Below, piece after piece: positions 14,635 through 23,500 of a DNA stretch of 42,591 bases. This DNA is from JAKFDI01 sp044508835 (lineage in GTDB: Bacteria; Pseudomonadota; Gammaproteobacteria; Burkholderiales; Burkholderiaceae_C): assembly GCA_044508835.1 (NCBI GenBank), contig JBIQHD010000037.1, forward strand, positions 1 through 42,591, in the 5' to 3' direction. The first letter of the stretch is position 1. The number at the start of each line of letters is the position of its first letter. A program made the position numbers and the translations under genes. The notes beneath the pieces were generated by a model. The model was not told the origin of the DNA. It did no database searches and worked only from the letters and a program-made list of their open reading frames with translations.

Positions 14635-16482
14635 TCAGCGCTTCGGGCCGGCCGGCCCGGGCGCCGGGTGGTCCAGGTCGAGATCGAGGTCGAGGTCGAG
14701 CGGGAACTCCGGCGGCATCCATCCGCTCGGCCGCGCCGGCGGCATGGGCAGGTAGGGCGTGGTGCGCTCGATGGCGGAGATCTCGCTGGGCACGAGCGTG
14801 TCGTCCAGCGGCAGCAGCAGGTCGACGTGCGTCACCGGCCCGCCGTCCTCGGACAGGTGGCCCGCCACCGAGTACAGGAACAGCAGGTCGGCGTAGGCCG
14901 GCAGGTCGAAGCTGATGTCGGTCGAATCGGGCCGGAACAGCAGCGTGTCGAGCAGGTCGAGCGCCTGCCACGGCTCGCCCCACACCTGCTGCAGGCGCTC
15001 GATCACGCGCGGATAGTCCTCCAGCGTGCGCGTCGAGGGGCGCGCATCGTCGGCCCATTCGGGCGCATAGGCGTTGAAGCGGTGGTTGAAGCGCTCGCGG
15101 ATGCGCGAGTAGGCCGGCGCATCGCCGCGGCGGCGGTAGATCTCCAGCAGCTTCAGGTACGGCATCGGGCTTTCGCCGCCGCTGCTGCGCACGTGCGTCA
15201 TCAGCAGGTCGATCGCGGCCTCGTCTTGCCCCAGCACGAGGAAGAAGTCGGCCTGCTGCTCCAGGTCGATCAGCTCCTCCACCGCGAGCGCGCGGCGCTC
15301 GGCGCGCGAGGCGATGCCGGCGGACTCCGGCGCGTCCGCCGGGAGCGCCGCCGCGACGGGCGTGACCGGCGCCGGCCCCGCGGCCGGCGGCGCGGCGGCG
15401 ACGGCCGGCTCGATCGCCGGCGGATGCAGCGGCAGGGCCGCGGCCGAGGTCGGCTCGCCGTGCTCGAAGACGGAATCGGGCGCCGGCGCGGCAGGCGGCT
15501 CGGCATCGCTCCACCGCGGCGCGGGCGGCGTGCGCGCCTGCCGGTGCAGCAGCCAGGCCACGGCCAGCGCCAGCACGGCGCACAGCAGGCCGAGCGCCCA
15601 CAGCCAGCGGTCGTCGCGCGCCGCTTCGGCCGTGCGCAGGCGGGCGTTCAGCACCGCCAGGGTGTCGCGCATCTCCGCGCCTTCGCGCCGCATGCGCGTG
15701 AGCTCGTCGTCGAGCTGGCGGATGCGCTCCTCCGCGGCGCGCGCGGCGACCGCGGCCACCTCGCTCGCCGCGGCGGTGGGCACGGGCGCCGGGGCCGGGG
15801 CTGCGATGCCGGCCGCCGGGGCCGCGGCCGGCTGGGTCGACACGCTCTCCACCGGATCGAGCGAGAGCCGCGAGGTCGGCCGCGGCGCGGGCTCGGCAGC
15901 GGCGGTGCGCACCGGCGCCGCGGGCGTGCGGCGCTGCGTGGGACGCTTGGCGCGCGACGGCGCACGGGCCGGCGGCGGGGCAGCCGCCGTCCCGGCGGCC
16001 ACCCGGGACGGCGCCGCGGACGCCGCCGCAACGGCCGGTGTTTCCCGGGCCGGGCCGGCCGGCACCGGGCGTGCGGCGGCCGAGGCCTCGGCCGCCTCGC
16101 GGACGAGCGGCGGATCGAGCAGCGCCACGAAGCGGCGCGACAGCCGCACGGGGCAGCCCAGCGCGACGTCCACGGTGACCACCGGCTCGACGATGGCCAC
16201 GCCGGTGGTGACGTGGAGCGTCGTGCGGCCGTCGACGGTGGCGGGCTCGACGCGCACGCGCACCTGCGAGGCCTCGATCCGGCCGTCGCCCGCCAGCACC
16301 TCGGCGGCGACGCACTTCTCGCTCAGCACCTCGCCGGCGCCGAGCGTGACCGACGCGCTGAACGCCAGCGGCTGGCCGAGGCCGGCGCCGTTGGCCGACG
16401 GGCCGAAGCCGAGCGAAAACGCGGGGGATGTGCACAGCGCCAGGAGCGAACCGGCGACGACGACAGCAAAGGCTCTGTGCAT
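14635..16482 (-). CDS. FimV-like pilus assembly/polar scaffold protein
   Basis: 615 residues. An N-terminal signal peptide (AFAVVVAGSLLALCTSPAFS) precedes a FimV-type periplasmic domain (about 25-130) that ends in the family phrase FVALLDPP. It contains two cysteines (EKC, LGC). A very Ala/Pro-rich linker follows, then a coiled coil (about 245-290: EERIRQLDDELTRMRREGAE) and one membrane helix (about 295-312: WLWALGLLCAVLALAVAWLL). The cytoplasmic C-terminal helical domain is typical of Burkholderiales FimV-like proteins (EELIDLEQQADFFLVLG, PYLKLLEIYRRRGDAPAY). No LysM domain is apparent. The C-terminal tail has a perfect Leu-Asp repeat. FimV/HubP proteins act in type IV pilus assembly and polar organisation. 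Confidence 0.85.
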   Translation of the reverse strand: MHRAFAVVVAGSLLALCTSPAFSLGFGPSANGAGLGQPLAFSASVTLGAGEVLSEKCVAAEVLAGDGRIEASQVRVRVEPATVDGRTTLHVTTGVAIVEPVVTVDVALGCPVRLSRRFVALLDPPLVREAAEASAAARPVPAGPARETPAVAAASAAPSRVAAGTAAAPPPARAPSRAKRPTQRRTPAAPVRTAAAEPAPRPTSRLSLDPVESVSTQPAAAPAAGIAAPAPAPVPTAAASEVAAVAARAAEERIRQLDDELTRMRREGAEMRDTLAVLNARLRTAEAARDDRWLWALGLLCAVLALAVAWLLHRQARTPPAPRWSDAEPPAAPAPDSVFEHGEPTSAAALPLHPPAIEPAVAAAPPAAGPAPVTPVAAALPADAPESAGIASRAERRALAVEELIDLEQQADFFLVLGQDEAAIDLLMTHVRSSGGESPMPYLKLLEIYRRRGDAPAYSRIRERFNHRFNAYAPEWADDARPSTRTLEDYPRVIERLQQVWGEPWQALDLLDTLLFRPDSTDISFDLPAYADLLFLYSVAGHLSEDGGPVTHVDLLLPLDDTLVPSEISAIERTTPYLPMPPARPSGWMPPEFPLDLDLDLDLDHPAPGPAGPKR

Positions 16483-16643
16483 GCGGGAAGGTGTGTGCGA
16501 GGCGGGGCGACTCTAGCAGAGGGCGCGCCGGCGCACGGCCGCCCGATGGGCCGAAAACCCGCGCCAGTGCTCATTCTTCACGCGGCGATGACACAATCCG
16601 CCGCCTCGCGCGACGCCGCGTTTTCAACCCGCCAGGAACGCCC

Positions 16644-17423
16644 ATGACCTCCGTCCTCCAGGCCGAGCGCATCGACGACGCGCTGGTGCTCACCATCAGC
16701 GACCCGGCCACCCGCAACACGCTGTCCGAGCAGGTCGTCAGCGCCGGCATCGAGGCGCTCGACGTGGCGGAGTCCGACGCGTCGCTGCGCTGCGTCGTCC
16801 TGCGCGGCGACGGCGGCCACTTCTGCGCCGGCGGCAACCTGAACGGGCTCGCGCGGCGCCGCGGCGAGGGCCGCCACGCCCAGCACGAGATGCTCGAGCA
16901 GCTGCATCACCTGGTGCAGGCGCTGCGCACCTTCCCCCGGCCGGTCATCGCGGCGGTCGAGGGGGCGGCCGCGGGCGCCGGCTTCTCGCTCGCGCTCGCC
17001 TGCGACCTGATCGTGGCCGCGGAAGACGCGCGCTTCGTGCTGTCCCATGCACGCATCGGCGTCACGCCCGATGCCGGCGCCACCTGGCACCTCGGCCGGG
17101 CGCTGCCGGCGCAGCTCGTGCGCCAGATGGTCTGGCTGGCCGAACCCGTGGCGCCCGAGACGCTGCAGCGCTTCGGCCTCGTGAACTGGGTGGTGCCCAC
17201 GGGCGCCGCGTTCGCCGAGGCGCTGAAGGTGGCGCAGCGGCTGCGCGACATGGCGCCCAACGCCGTCGCGTCGGCCAAGGAGCTGCTGCAGCAGGCGAGC
17301 GGCACCACCCTGGGCGAGCAGCTGGCGGCCGAGCGCGACGCGTTCGTCGACGCCCTCTTCCACCCCAATGCCGCCGAAGGCATGGCCGCGTTCTTCGACA
17401 AGCGCCCGGCGCGCTTTCGCTGA
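16644..17423 (+). CDS. Crotonase-family enoyl-CoA hydratase/isomerase, PaaG-like
   Basis: 259 residues, the normal crotonase length. The oxyanion-hole segments are HFCAGGNLNGLARR and EGAAAGAGFSLALACDL. The residue matching the first catalytic glutamate of true hydratases is Ala (HARIGVTPDAG). The PDAGATWHL motif resembles PaaG-type isomerases, which act through the Asp. An isomerase role, such as ring 1,2-epoxyphenylacetyl-CoA or delta3-delta2 enoyl-CoA isomerisation, is therefore more likely than hydration. This is an inference from family knowledge. The start was chosen at MTSVLQAERIDDALVL with AGGAA eight bases upstream. No other phenylacetate genes are nearby. A CACAAT hexamer about 50 bases upstream may be its -10. 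Confidence 0.85.
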   Translation: MTSVLQAERIDDALVLTISDPATRNTLSEQVVSAGIEALDVAESDASLRCVVLRGDGGHFCAGGNLNGLARRRGEGRHAQHEMLEQLHHLVQALRTFPRPVIAAVEGAAAGAGFSLALACDLIVAAEDARFVLSHARIGVTPDAGATWHLGRALPAQLVRQMVWLAEPVAPETLQRFGLVNWVVPTGAAFAEALKVAQRLRDMAPNAVASAKELLQQASGTTLGEQLAAERDAFVDALFHPNAAEGMAAFFDKRPARFR

Positions 17424-17513
17424 GCGCCGCCCCCAGGCTTGCCCCCACAGGCCTGCACGTTCTTCGGCGGCGTGGACAATAGCGGGTTCTCCCTGACCCA
17501 CGACGCCACCGAC

Positions 17514-18221
17514 ATGAATTACCCGGTTCTCAGCGACGAAGAGCGCCGCAACATCGAATCGGGCTCCTGGTTCGCGCGGCTGTCCGCGCCGTTGCGCGAG
17601 GCCATCCTGTCGCGCTCGCTGGTGCGCAAGCTGAACGACGGCGCCATGCTGAGCACCCGCGGCCAGAGCGCCGAGGAATGGATCGGCGTCGCCAAGGGGG
17701 CCGTGCGCGTGAGCTCCGTGTCGCTCACCGGCAAGCAGGTCTCGCTCACCTACGTGGAGCCGGGCGTGTGGTTCGGCGACATCGCCCTCTTCGACGGCAT
17801 GCCGCGCACGCACGACTGCAACGCCCACGGCGACACCACGCTGCTGGTGGTGCGCAAGCCCGATTTCCGCGAGCTGCTGTCGCAGCACCCCGAGCTGTAC
17901 GACGCGCTGCTGCACCTGAACTGCCGGCGCCTGCGCCTCATGTTCGACCTGATCGAGGACCTGAACACCCGCCCGCTCGCCGCGCGGCTGGCCAAGCAGA
18001 TCCTGCTGCTCGCGCGCAGCTACGGCATCCAGGACGCAGAGGAGATCCGCATCGGCCTGCAGCTCGCGCAGGAAGACCTGGCGCAGCTGCTCGGCGCCTC
18101 GCGCCAGCGCGTGAACCAGGAACTCAAGAGCTTCGAGCGCGACGGCGCGGTGCGCATCGAGCCGACGCGGCTCGTGGTCCTCTCGAAGGACAAGCTGCTC
18201 GCCATCGCCGCGCGGCAGTAG
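17514..18221 (+). CDS. Crp/Fnr-family transcriptional regulator
   Basis: 235 residues from MNYPVLSDEERRNIESGSW; an earlier in-frame TTG would add residues unlike the family. The N-terminal cyclic-nucleotide-binding-like beta barrel (about 20-135) includes WFGDIALFDGMPRTHDCNA. This matches the phosphate-binding cassette, with the key Arg kept but Glu replaced by Asp. There are no Fnr-type cysteine clusters. A long dimerisation helix precedes the winged HTH (about 175-230: LAQLLGASRQRVNQELKSF). It is a DNA-binding regulator; the effector, whether cAMP or something else, is not certain. A class III cyclase encoded at 34300 could supply cAMP. The gene follows the crotonase by 90 bases with its own GACAAT-like hexamer upstream. 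Confidence 0.88.
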   Translation: MNYPVLSDEERRNIESGSWFARLSAPLREAILSRSLVRKLNDGAMLSTRGQSAEEWIGVAKGAVRVSSVSLTGKQVSLTYVEPGVWFGDIALFDGMPRTHDCNAHGDTTLLVVRKPDFRELLSQHPELYDALLHLNCRRLRLMFDLIEDLNTRPLAARLAKQILLLARSYGIQDAEEIRIGLQLAQEDLAQLLGASRQRVNQELKSFERDGAVRIEPTRLVVLSKDKLLAIAARQ

Positions 18222-18240
18222 CGGCCGCCCGCGCGCGGCC

Positions 18241-18987
18241 CTACCGGCCGCCGCGCGGCTTGTCTTCGGGATCGAGCTGCGTCTGCCAGGCGGTCGAGGC
18301 GGTCGACTGCCAGCCCGGGTGCGCCTCGGCCTGCGTCTCGAGCGCATGCACCGCGGCCTGCGCGCCGGCCTCGAAGAGCGCGACGGCCGCGGCCACCGGC
18401 GCGGGGCGCGGGTCGGGCAGCTCCAGGCGCAGGTACAGGCGCCCGCGCAGCGTCATCATCAGCAGCGCGGACGGGTCCGACAGCAGCGTCTGCGCCACCG
18501 CCTCGAGCCGCTGCGCGAGCAGGCCGTCGGCCCACTGCACGCCGACCTGCGGATCGTTCGCCACCACGCCCACCAGCGCGCGCAGTTCGCGCCCGAAGGC
18601 CGGCGCCGCCTTGGGGAACATCGCCAGCCAGCGCATCTCCTCGGGCGTGGACACGTCGATCTGCGTCTGCATGCCCTCGGTGTAGCGCTCGAAGGTCTCG
18701 CGCTCGAGCGTTTCCATCAGGGGGCGCGACATCAGCATCATCTGCATCGACGCCGGCAGGCCCAGCTCCATGCGGATGCGCAGCTCGCGCGTGGCGATGT
18801 AGCTGCGCTGCGGCGGCCCCCACTCCAGCCGCCACGGCCGCTCGGCGAAGCCGCCTTCGATCACGAAGCCGTCGCCGTCCTTCGTGGTCTTGAAGGGAAA
18901 GCCCTGCTTCTTCGTCCACGCGGCGATCTCCTCCCAGCCGGAAGGCGGCGGCTCGCTGGTCAGCCAGCGCTTGATCGCGTCGAGCAT
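18241..18987 (-). CDS. Conserved hypothetical protein
   Basis: 248 residues; no named family is recognised. It opens MLDAIKRWLTSEPPPSGWEE and contains an N-terminal region with aromatic and charged strands (PWRLEWGPPQRSYIATRELR). A central Met-rich segment follows (MQMMLMSRPLMETLERETFE), then a helical C-terminal half. There is no signal peptide or membrane helix, so it is probably cytoplasmic. Proteins of this appearance are widespread in Burkholderiales chromosomes as unlinked conserved genes. It converges with the Crp/Fnr regulator (19 bases between stops) and is divergent from the glutathione transferase gene across 52 bases. Confidence 0.8.
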   Translation of the reverse strand: MLDAIKRWLTSEPPPSGWEEIAAWTKKQGFPFKTTKDGDGFVIEGGFAERPWRLEWGPPQRSYIATRELRIRMELGLPASMQMMLMSRPLMETLERETFERYTEGMQTQIDVSTPEEMRWLAMFPKAAPAFGRELRALVGVVANDPQVGVQWADGLLAQRLEAVAQTLLSDPSALLMMTLRGRLYLRLELPDPRPAPVAAAVALFEAGAQAAVHALETQAEAHPGWQSTASTAWQTQLDPEDKPRGGR

Positions 18988-19039
18988 GGGGCTTGGCGGG
19001 TTCCACTAGAGTGGCAGCTCCATCGAGGAGCCGCCGAAG

Positions 19040-19732
19040 ATGATCGAAGTGTATTCGTGGGCCACGCCCAACGGCCACAAGGTTCACATCATGCTCGAGG
19101 AGTGCGGGCTGCCGTACCGCGCGATACCGGTGGACATCGGCGCGGGCGACCAGTTCGCGCCCGATTTCCTGGCCATCAGCCCGAACAACAAGATCCCGGC
19201 CATCGTCGATCCCGACGGGCCGGAGGGCGTGCCGATCTCGCTGTTCGAGTCCGGCGCCATCCTGCTGTACCTGGCGTCCAAGACCGGGCGGTTCCTGCCC
19301 GCCTCGACGACGGCCCGCTACGAGATGCTGCAGTGGCTGATGTTCCAGATGGGCGGCGTCGGCCCCATGCTCGGGCAGGCGCACCACTTCCGCATGTACG
19401 CGCCCGAGAAGCTGCCCTACGCCATCGACCGCTACACCAGCGAGGCCAGGCGCCTGTACGGCGTGATGGACCGGCGCCTGGCGAAGTCGAAGTACATCGC
19501 GGGCGCCGAGTACACCATCGCCGACATCGCCATCTTCCCGTGGCTGCGCTCGTGGAAGAACCAGGGCATCGACTGGAACGACCATCCGCACCTCAAGGGC
19601 TGGTTCGACGAGATCGGCGCCCGCCCGGCCGTCAGGCGCGGCGTGGAGGTGCTGGCCGACAAGCGCAAGCCGATCACCGACGACAAGGCGCGCGAGGTGC
19701 TGTTCGGGGCGACGCAGTACCGCAAGCGCTGA
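19040..19732 (+). CDS. yfcG: Glutathione S-transferase family disulfide-bond oxidoreductase, YfcG/YghU type
   Basis: 230 residues. The thioredoxin-fold N-terminal domain opens MIEVYSWATPNGHKVHIMLE. Family knowledge places the TPNGHK segment at the glutathione site of E. coli YfcG, where Thr/Asn replace the usual catalytic Ser/Tyr. ISPNNKIPAIVD and FESGAILLYLA are the cis-Pro and glutathione gamma-glutamyl contact motifs. The helical C-terminal domain contains MGGVGPMLGQAHHF and YTIADIAIFPWL. YfcG-type proteins bind glutathione or glutathione disulfide and reduce disulfides rather than conjugating substrates. GAGGAGCC lies about nine bases before the ATG, and a TAGAGT hexamer at 19007-19012 may be the -10. 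Confidence 0.9.
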   Translation: MIEVYSWATPNGHKVHIMLEECGLPYRAIPVDIGAGDQFAPDFLAISPNNKIPAIVDPDGPEGVPISLFESGAILLYLASKTGRFLPASTTARYEMLQWLMFQMGGVGPMLGQAHHFRMYAPEKLPYAIDRYTSEARRLYGVMDRRLAKSKYIAGAEYTIADIAIFPWLRSWKNQGIDWNDHPHLKGWFDEIGARPAVRRGVEVLADKRKPITDDKAREVLFGATQYRKR

Positions 19733-19742
19733 CCGGGGGCGG

Positions 19743-19819
19743 TGGCCTGCCCGGAGGGACTCGAACCCCCGACCTGCTGCTTAGAAGGCAGCTGCTCTAT
19801 CCGGTTGAGCTACGGGCAG
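19743..19819 (-). tRNA. tRNA-Arg (anticodon TCT)
   Basis: On the minus strand the acceptor CTGCCCG pairs with CGGGCAG, followed by discriminator G and an encoded CCA (19743-19745). The anticodon stem GCTGC/GCAGC encloses CTTCTAA, giving anticodon TCT (19783-19785 on the plus strand). The T loop TTCGAGT is canonical. It lies 10 bases after the glutathione transferase gene, in convergent orientation, and directly follows tRNA-Pro. Confidence 0.96.
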
Positions 19820-19832
19820 CAGGGAATTGGGA

Positions 19833-19909
19833 TGGTCGGGGTGAAAGGATTCGAACCTTCGACATCCTGCTCCCAAAGCAGGCGCGCTACCAGGCTGCGC
19901 TACACCCCG
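19833..19909 (-). tRNA. tRNA-Pro (anticodon TGG)
   Basis: The acceptor CGGGGTG pairs with CACCCCG, followed by A and an encoded CCA (19833-19835). The anticodon stem CCTGC/GCAGG encloses TTTGGGA, with anticodon TGG. The T arm has TTCGAAT. Only 13 bases separate it from tRNA-Arg, so the two are probably cotranscribed. Confidence 0.96.
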
Positions 19910-19961
19910 AGGGCGCCGATTGTAGTCGGGGGGCTGCCTGCGAGGCCCCTGCGCCGCGCCC

Positions 19962-20471
19962 TCACCGCGGCGCCGGCAGCATGAGCTGGCGGGCCACCGC
20001 GGCGCACTGCTGGATGTGCTGCTCGGCGACGTACTTCAGCGCCGAGAACGTGAGCGCCGCCGACACCGCCTGCCCCGCCAGCGGCACGTACTTCGCGGCC
20101 TGCTTGGCGGTGAGGCGCACACCCACCTTGCGCAGCACGGCGACGACGAGGTCGCGCGTGACCAGCCTGCCCACCAGCATCCCGCCGCCGGCCGAGATGG
20201 CCTTGTAGACCACGAGCTGCCGGTCGGGCGCGAGGCGCTCCACCTGCTGGGGCGTGAGGCCGAACGCGCGGTTGATGTCGGGGATGAGCTTGACGAGCAC
20301 GCCCACGTCGGTGACCCAGTCGATGCCGGGCAGCGGCACGGCGGCGACGCCGGCCGCCATCAGCGCGCGGCGCGTCACGAGGCGCCGGCAGCGGGCGATG
20401 ACCAGGTCGACGCGGTCGGCCGACGTGGGCATCCCTTCGGGAAGCACTTCCGGTTGCGCGGCAATCGCCAT
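19962..20471 (-). CDS. Small membrane-associated protein, DUF697-like
   Basis: 169 residues. GGAGG lies nine bases before the ATG at 20471. The central segment ALMAAGVAAVPLPGIDWVTD followed by VGVLVKLIPDINRAFGL is a Gly/Pro-hairpin hydrophobic pattern. It resembles DUF697/YcjF-type domains, which are found in membrane-linked GTPase partners and EcsC-like proteins. A second hydrophobic hairpin lies near 100-150 (YVPLAGQAVSAALTFSALKY). The likely location is the inner membrane; the function is unknown. It lies 56 bases downstream of hrpA on the same strand and could be cotranscribed. Confidence 0.7.
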   Translation of the reverse strand: MAIAAQPEVLPEGMPTSADRVDLVIARCRRLVTRRALMAAGVAAVPLPGIDWVTDVGVLVKLIPDINRAFGLTPQQVERLAPDRQLVVYKAISAGGGMLVGRLVTRDLVVAVLRKVGVRLTAKQAAKYVPLAGQAVSAALTFSALKYVAEQHIQQCAAVARQLMLPAPR

Positions 20472-20527
20472 CAGTCGTCCTCCAATGTCACGCCATCGGC
20501 GGCGCGTGAAGCGCGCAGGGGGTGAGC

Positions 20528-23500
20528 CTAGCTCGCGAGCGCGCTCCAGGCCTTCTCGAGCCGCTTCACACTGACCGGCTGCGGCGTGCGAAGTTCCTGC
20601 GCGAACAGGCTGATGCGCAGTTCCTCCAGCAGCCAGCGGAACTCGTCGAGCCGCGCGTCGGCGACGCCGCGGCGCTCCGCCACCGTGCGCCAGAAGCGCT
20701 GCTCGATCGGGCGCAGCTCGGCCAGCCGCGCGGCGTCGCGGGCCGGGTCGGCGCGCCACTTGTCGAGCCGCATCGCCACGCCCTTGAGGTAGCGCGGCAG
20801 GTGCGCGAGCTGCGGCCAGGGCGTCTCCATCAGGAAGCGCCGGGGCACGAGGCGGCCGAGCTGCGCCGCGATGTCGTCGGCCACCTCCTTCGCCGCCCGC
20901 GCGTCGCGCAGCTTGCGCGCGGCGGCGGCATGGTCGGTCAGCACCTGCAGCGCGCTGCGCGCCACCTCGTTGGCGATCAGCGTGAGCCGCCCGCGCCCTT
21001 CGTCGATGCGGCGCTTGAACGCCGCGGCGTCGGCCGGCAGCGGATCGGCCATGAAGGCGCGGTCGAGCGCGAGCTCGATGATCTGCGTGCGCAGCTCCTC
21101 GGCGCTGCCCAGCGGCATGTAGAGCACCGACATCTTCTGCAGCTCGGGAATGTTCTTCTCGAGGTACTTCAGCGCGTCGCGGATCTGCAGCGCCACCAGG
21201 CGGCGCAGGCCGGCGCGGTGCTTCGCGCCGGCGACCTCGGGCTCGTCGAACACCTCGATCCGCACGTGGTCGCCGTGGTCGATGAGCGCCGGGAAGCCCA
21301 CCAGCGTCTGCGCGCCGCGGCGCACTTCCATCAGCTCGGGCAGTTCGCCGAAGCGCCAGTCGATGAACTGCTGTTCGGCCGGCGCGGCGGCCGGCGCAGG
21401 CGCGGCCTTGGCTTGGGGCGTCGATGCCACCCGCCGGAGCGTGGCCGGTATCGCCGGTGCCGGCGCCGCGGCCACCTTCAGCTGCGCCAGCGCCTGGAAG
21501 GCCGAGCGCGCCTGCCCGCCGAGCTCGGCCTTCAGGCTCGCCAGGTTGCGCCCCATGCCGAGCTGGCGGCCGTGCTCGTCGACGACGCGGAAGTTCATGA
21601 AGAGGTGCGGCGGCACCTGCTCCAGCTTGAAGTCGGCGCGCTTGACGTCGAGCTGCGTGCGCTCGCGCACCGCCTTCAGCACGGCGTCGACGAGGCTGCC
21701 CGCGCCGAAGCGGCCTTCGCCGTTCGCCGCGTCGACGAAGCCCTGCGCGAACTCGGCCAGCGGCATCAGCCGCGAGCGCGGGCGCTGGTGCAGGCTCTTC
21801 GCCAGCGCGAGCACCTTGTCCTTGAGCATGCCGGGCACCAGCCATTCGCAGCGCTCGTCGCTCACCTGGTTGAGCGCGTAGATGGGCACGGTGGCCGTCA
21901 CGCCGTCCTTCGGGTCGCCGGGCTCGTGCAGGTAGGCGGCGGCGCAGTCGACGCCGCCCAGGCGCAGCACCTTGGGGAAGGCGGCGGTGGTGATGCCCGC
22001 CGCCTCGTGGCGCATCAGCTCCTCGCGCGTGAGGTGCAGCAGCTTCGGCTGGCGCCTGGCTTCCTCGCGGTACCAGCGCTCGAAGGTGGCGCCGCTGACC
22101 ACCTCGGCCGGCACCTGCGCGTCGTAGAAGGCGTGGATGAGCTCGTCGTCGACCAGCACGTCCTGCCGGCGCGACTTGTGCTCCAGCTCCTGCACCTGCG
22201 CGATGAGCTTGCGGTTGGCCGAGAGGAAGGGCAGCCGCGTCTCCCACTCGCCTGCGACCAGCGCCTCGCGGATGAAGATCTCGCGCGCGGCCGCCGCATC
22301 CACGTTGCCGAAGTTCACCCGCCGGTTGCTGTAGACCACGATGCCGTAGAGCGTGGCGCGTTCCAGCGCCACCACCTCGGCGGCCTTCTTCTCCCAGTGC
22401 GGCTCGAGCAGCTGCTTCCTGATGAGGTGCGCGCCGATCACCGGCAGCCACTGCGGCTCGATGGCGGCGATGCCGCGGCCGTACAGCCGCGTGGTCTCCA
22501 CCAGCTCGGAGACGACGATCCACCGCCCCGGCTTCTTCGACAGGTTGGCGCCCGGGTGGCGCCAGAAGCGGATGCCGCGCGCCCCGAGGTACCACTCGTC
22601 CTCGTCGCTCTTCAGGCCGATGTTGCCCAGCAGCCCGGCGAGCAGCGACAGGTGCACCTGCTCGTAGGTGGCCGGCGAGCCGTTGAGCCGCCAGCCGTGC
22701 TCGGCGACGACGGTGTGCAGCTGCGAATGGATGTCGCGCCACTCGCGCACGCGCCGCGGCGAGATGAAGCCGTCGCGCAGCGCCTGCTCCTGCTTGCGGT
22801 GCGAGAGGCGGTGCTCGCCGGCGCCGCTGCGCAGGCCTTCGAGCCATTGCCACAGCTTGAGCGAGCCCATGAATTCCGACTTCTCGTCGTCGAACCTCTT
22901 GTGCGCGGCGTCGGCCGCCTGCTGCTGCTCGATGGGCCGGTCGCGCACGTCCTGCACGCTCATGGCGCTGGCGATCACCAGCACCTCGGCCAGCGCCTGG
23001 CGCTCGCGCGCCTCCAGGATCATGCGGCCCACGCGCGGGTCGAGCGGCAGCTTCGCCAGCTCGCGGCCGGTGGTAGTGAGCTCGTTCGTCTCGTCGACGG
23101 CGCCCAGTTCGGCGAGCAGCTGGTAGCCGTCGGCGATCGCGCGCCGCGGCGGCGGCTCGATGAACGGGAAGTCCTCCACCAGCCCGAGGCCCAGCGACTT
23201 CATGCGCAGGATCACGCCGGCCAGCGACGAGCGCAGGATCTCCGGGTCGGTGAAGCGCGTGCGGGAGGCGAAGTCCTTCTCGTCGTAGAGCCGGATGCAG
23301 ATGCCGTTGCTCACCCGTCCGCAGCGACCGGCGCGCTGGTTGGCGGCGGCCTGGCTCACCGGCTCGATCTGCAGCTGCTCGACCTTGTTGCGGTAGCTGT
23401 AGCGCTTGACGCGCGCCGTGCCGGCGTCGATCACGTACTGGATGCCCGGCACGGTGAGCGAGGTCTCGGCCACGTTGGTGGCGAGCACGATGCGCCGCGC

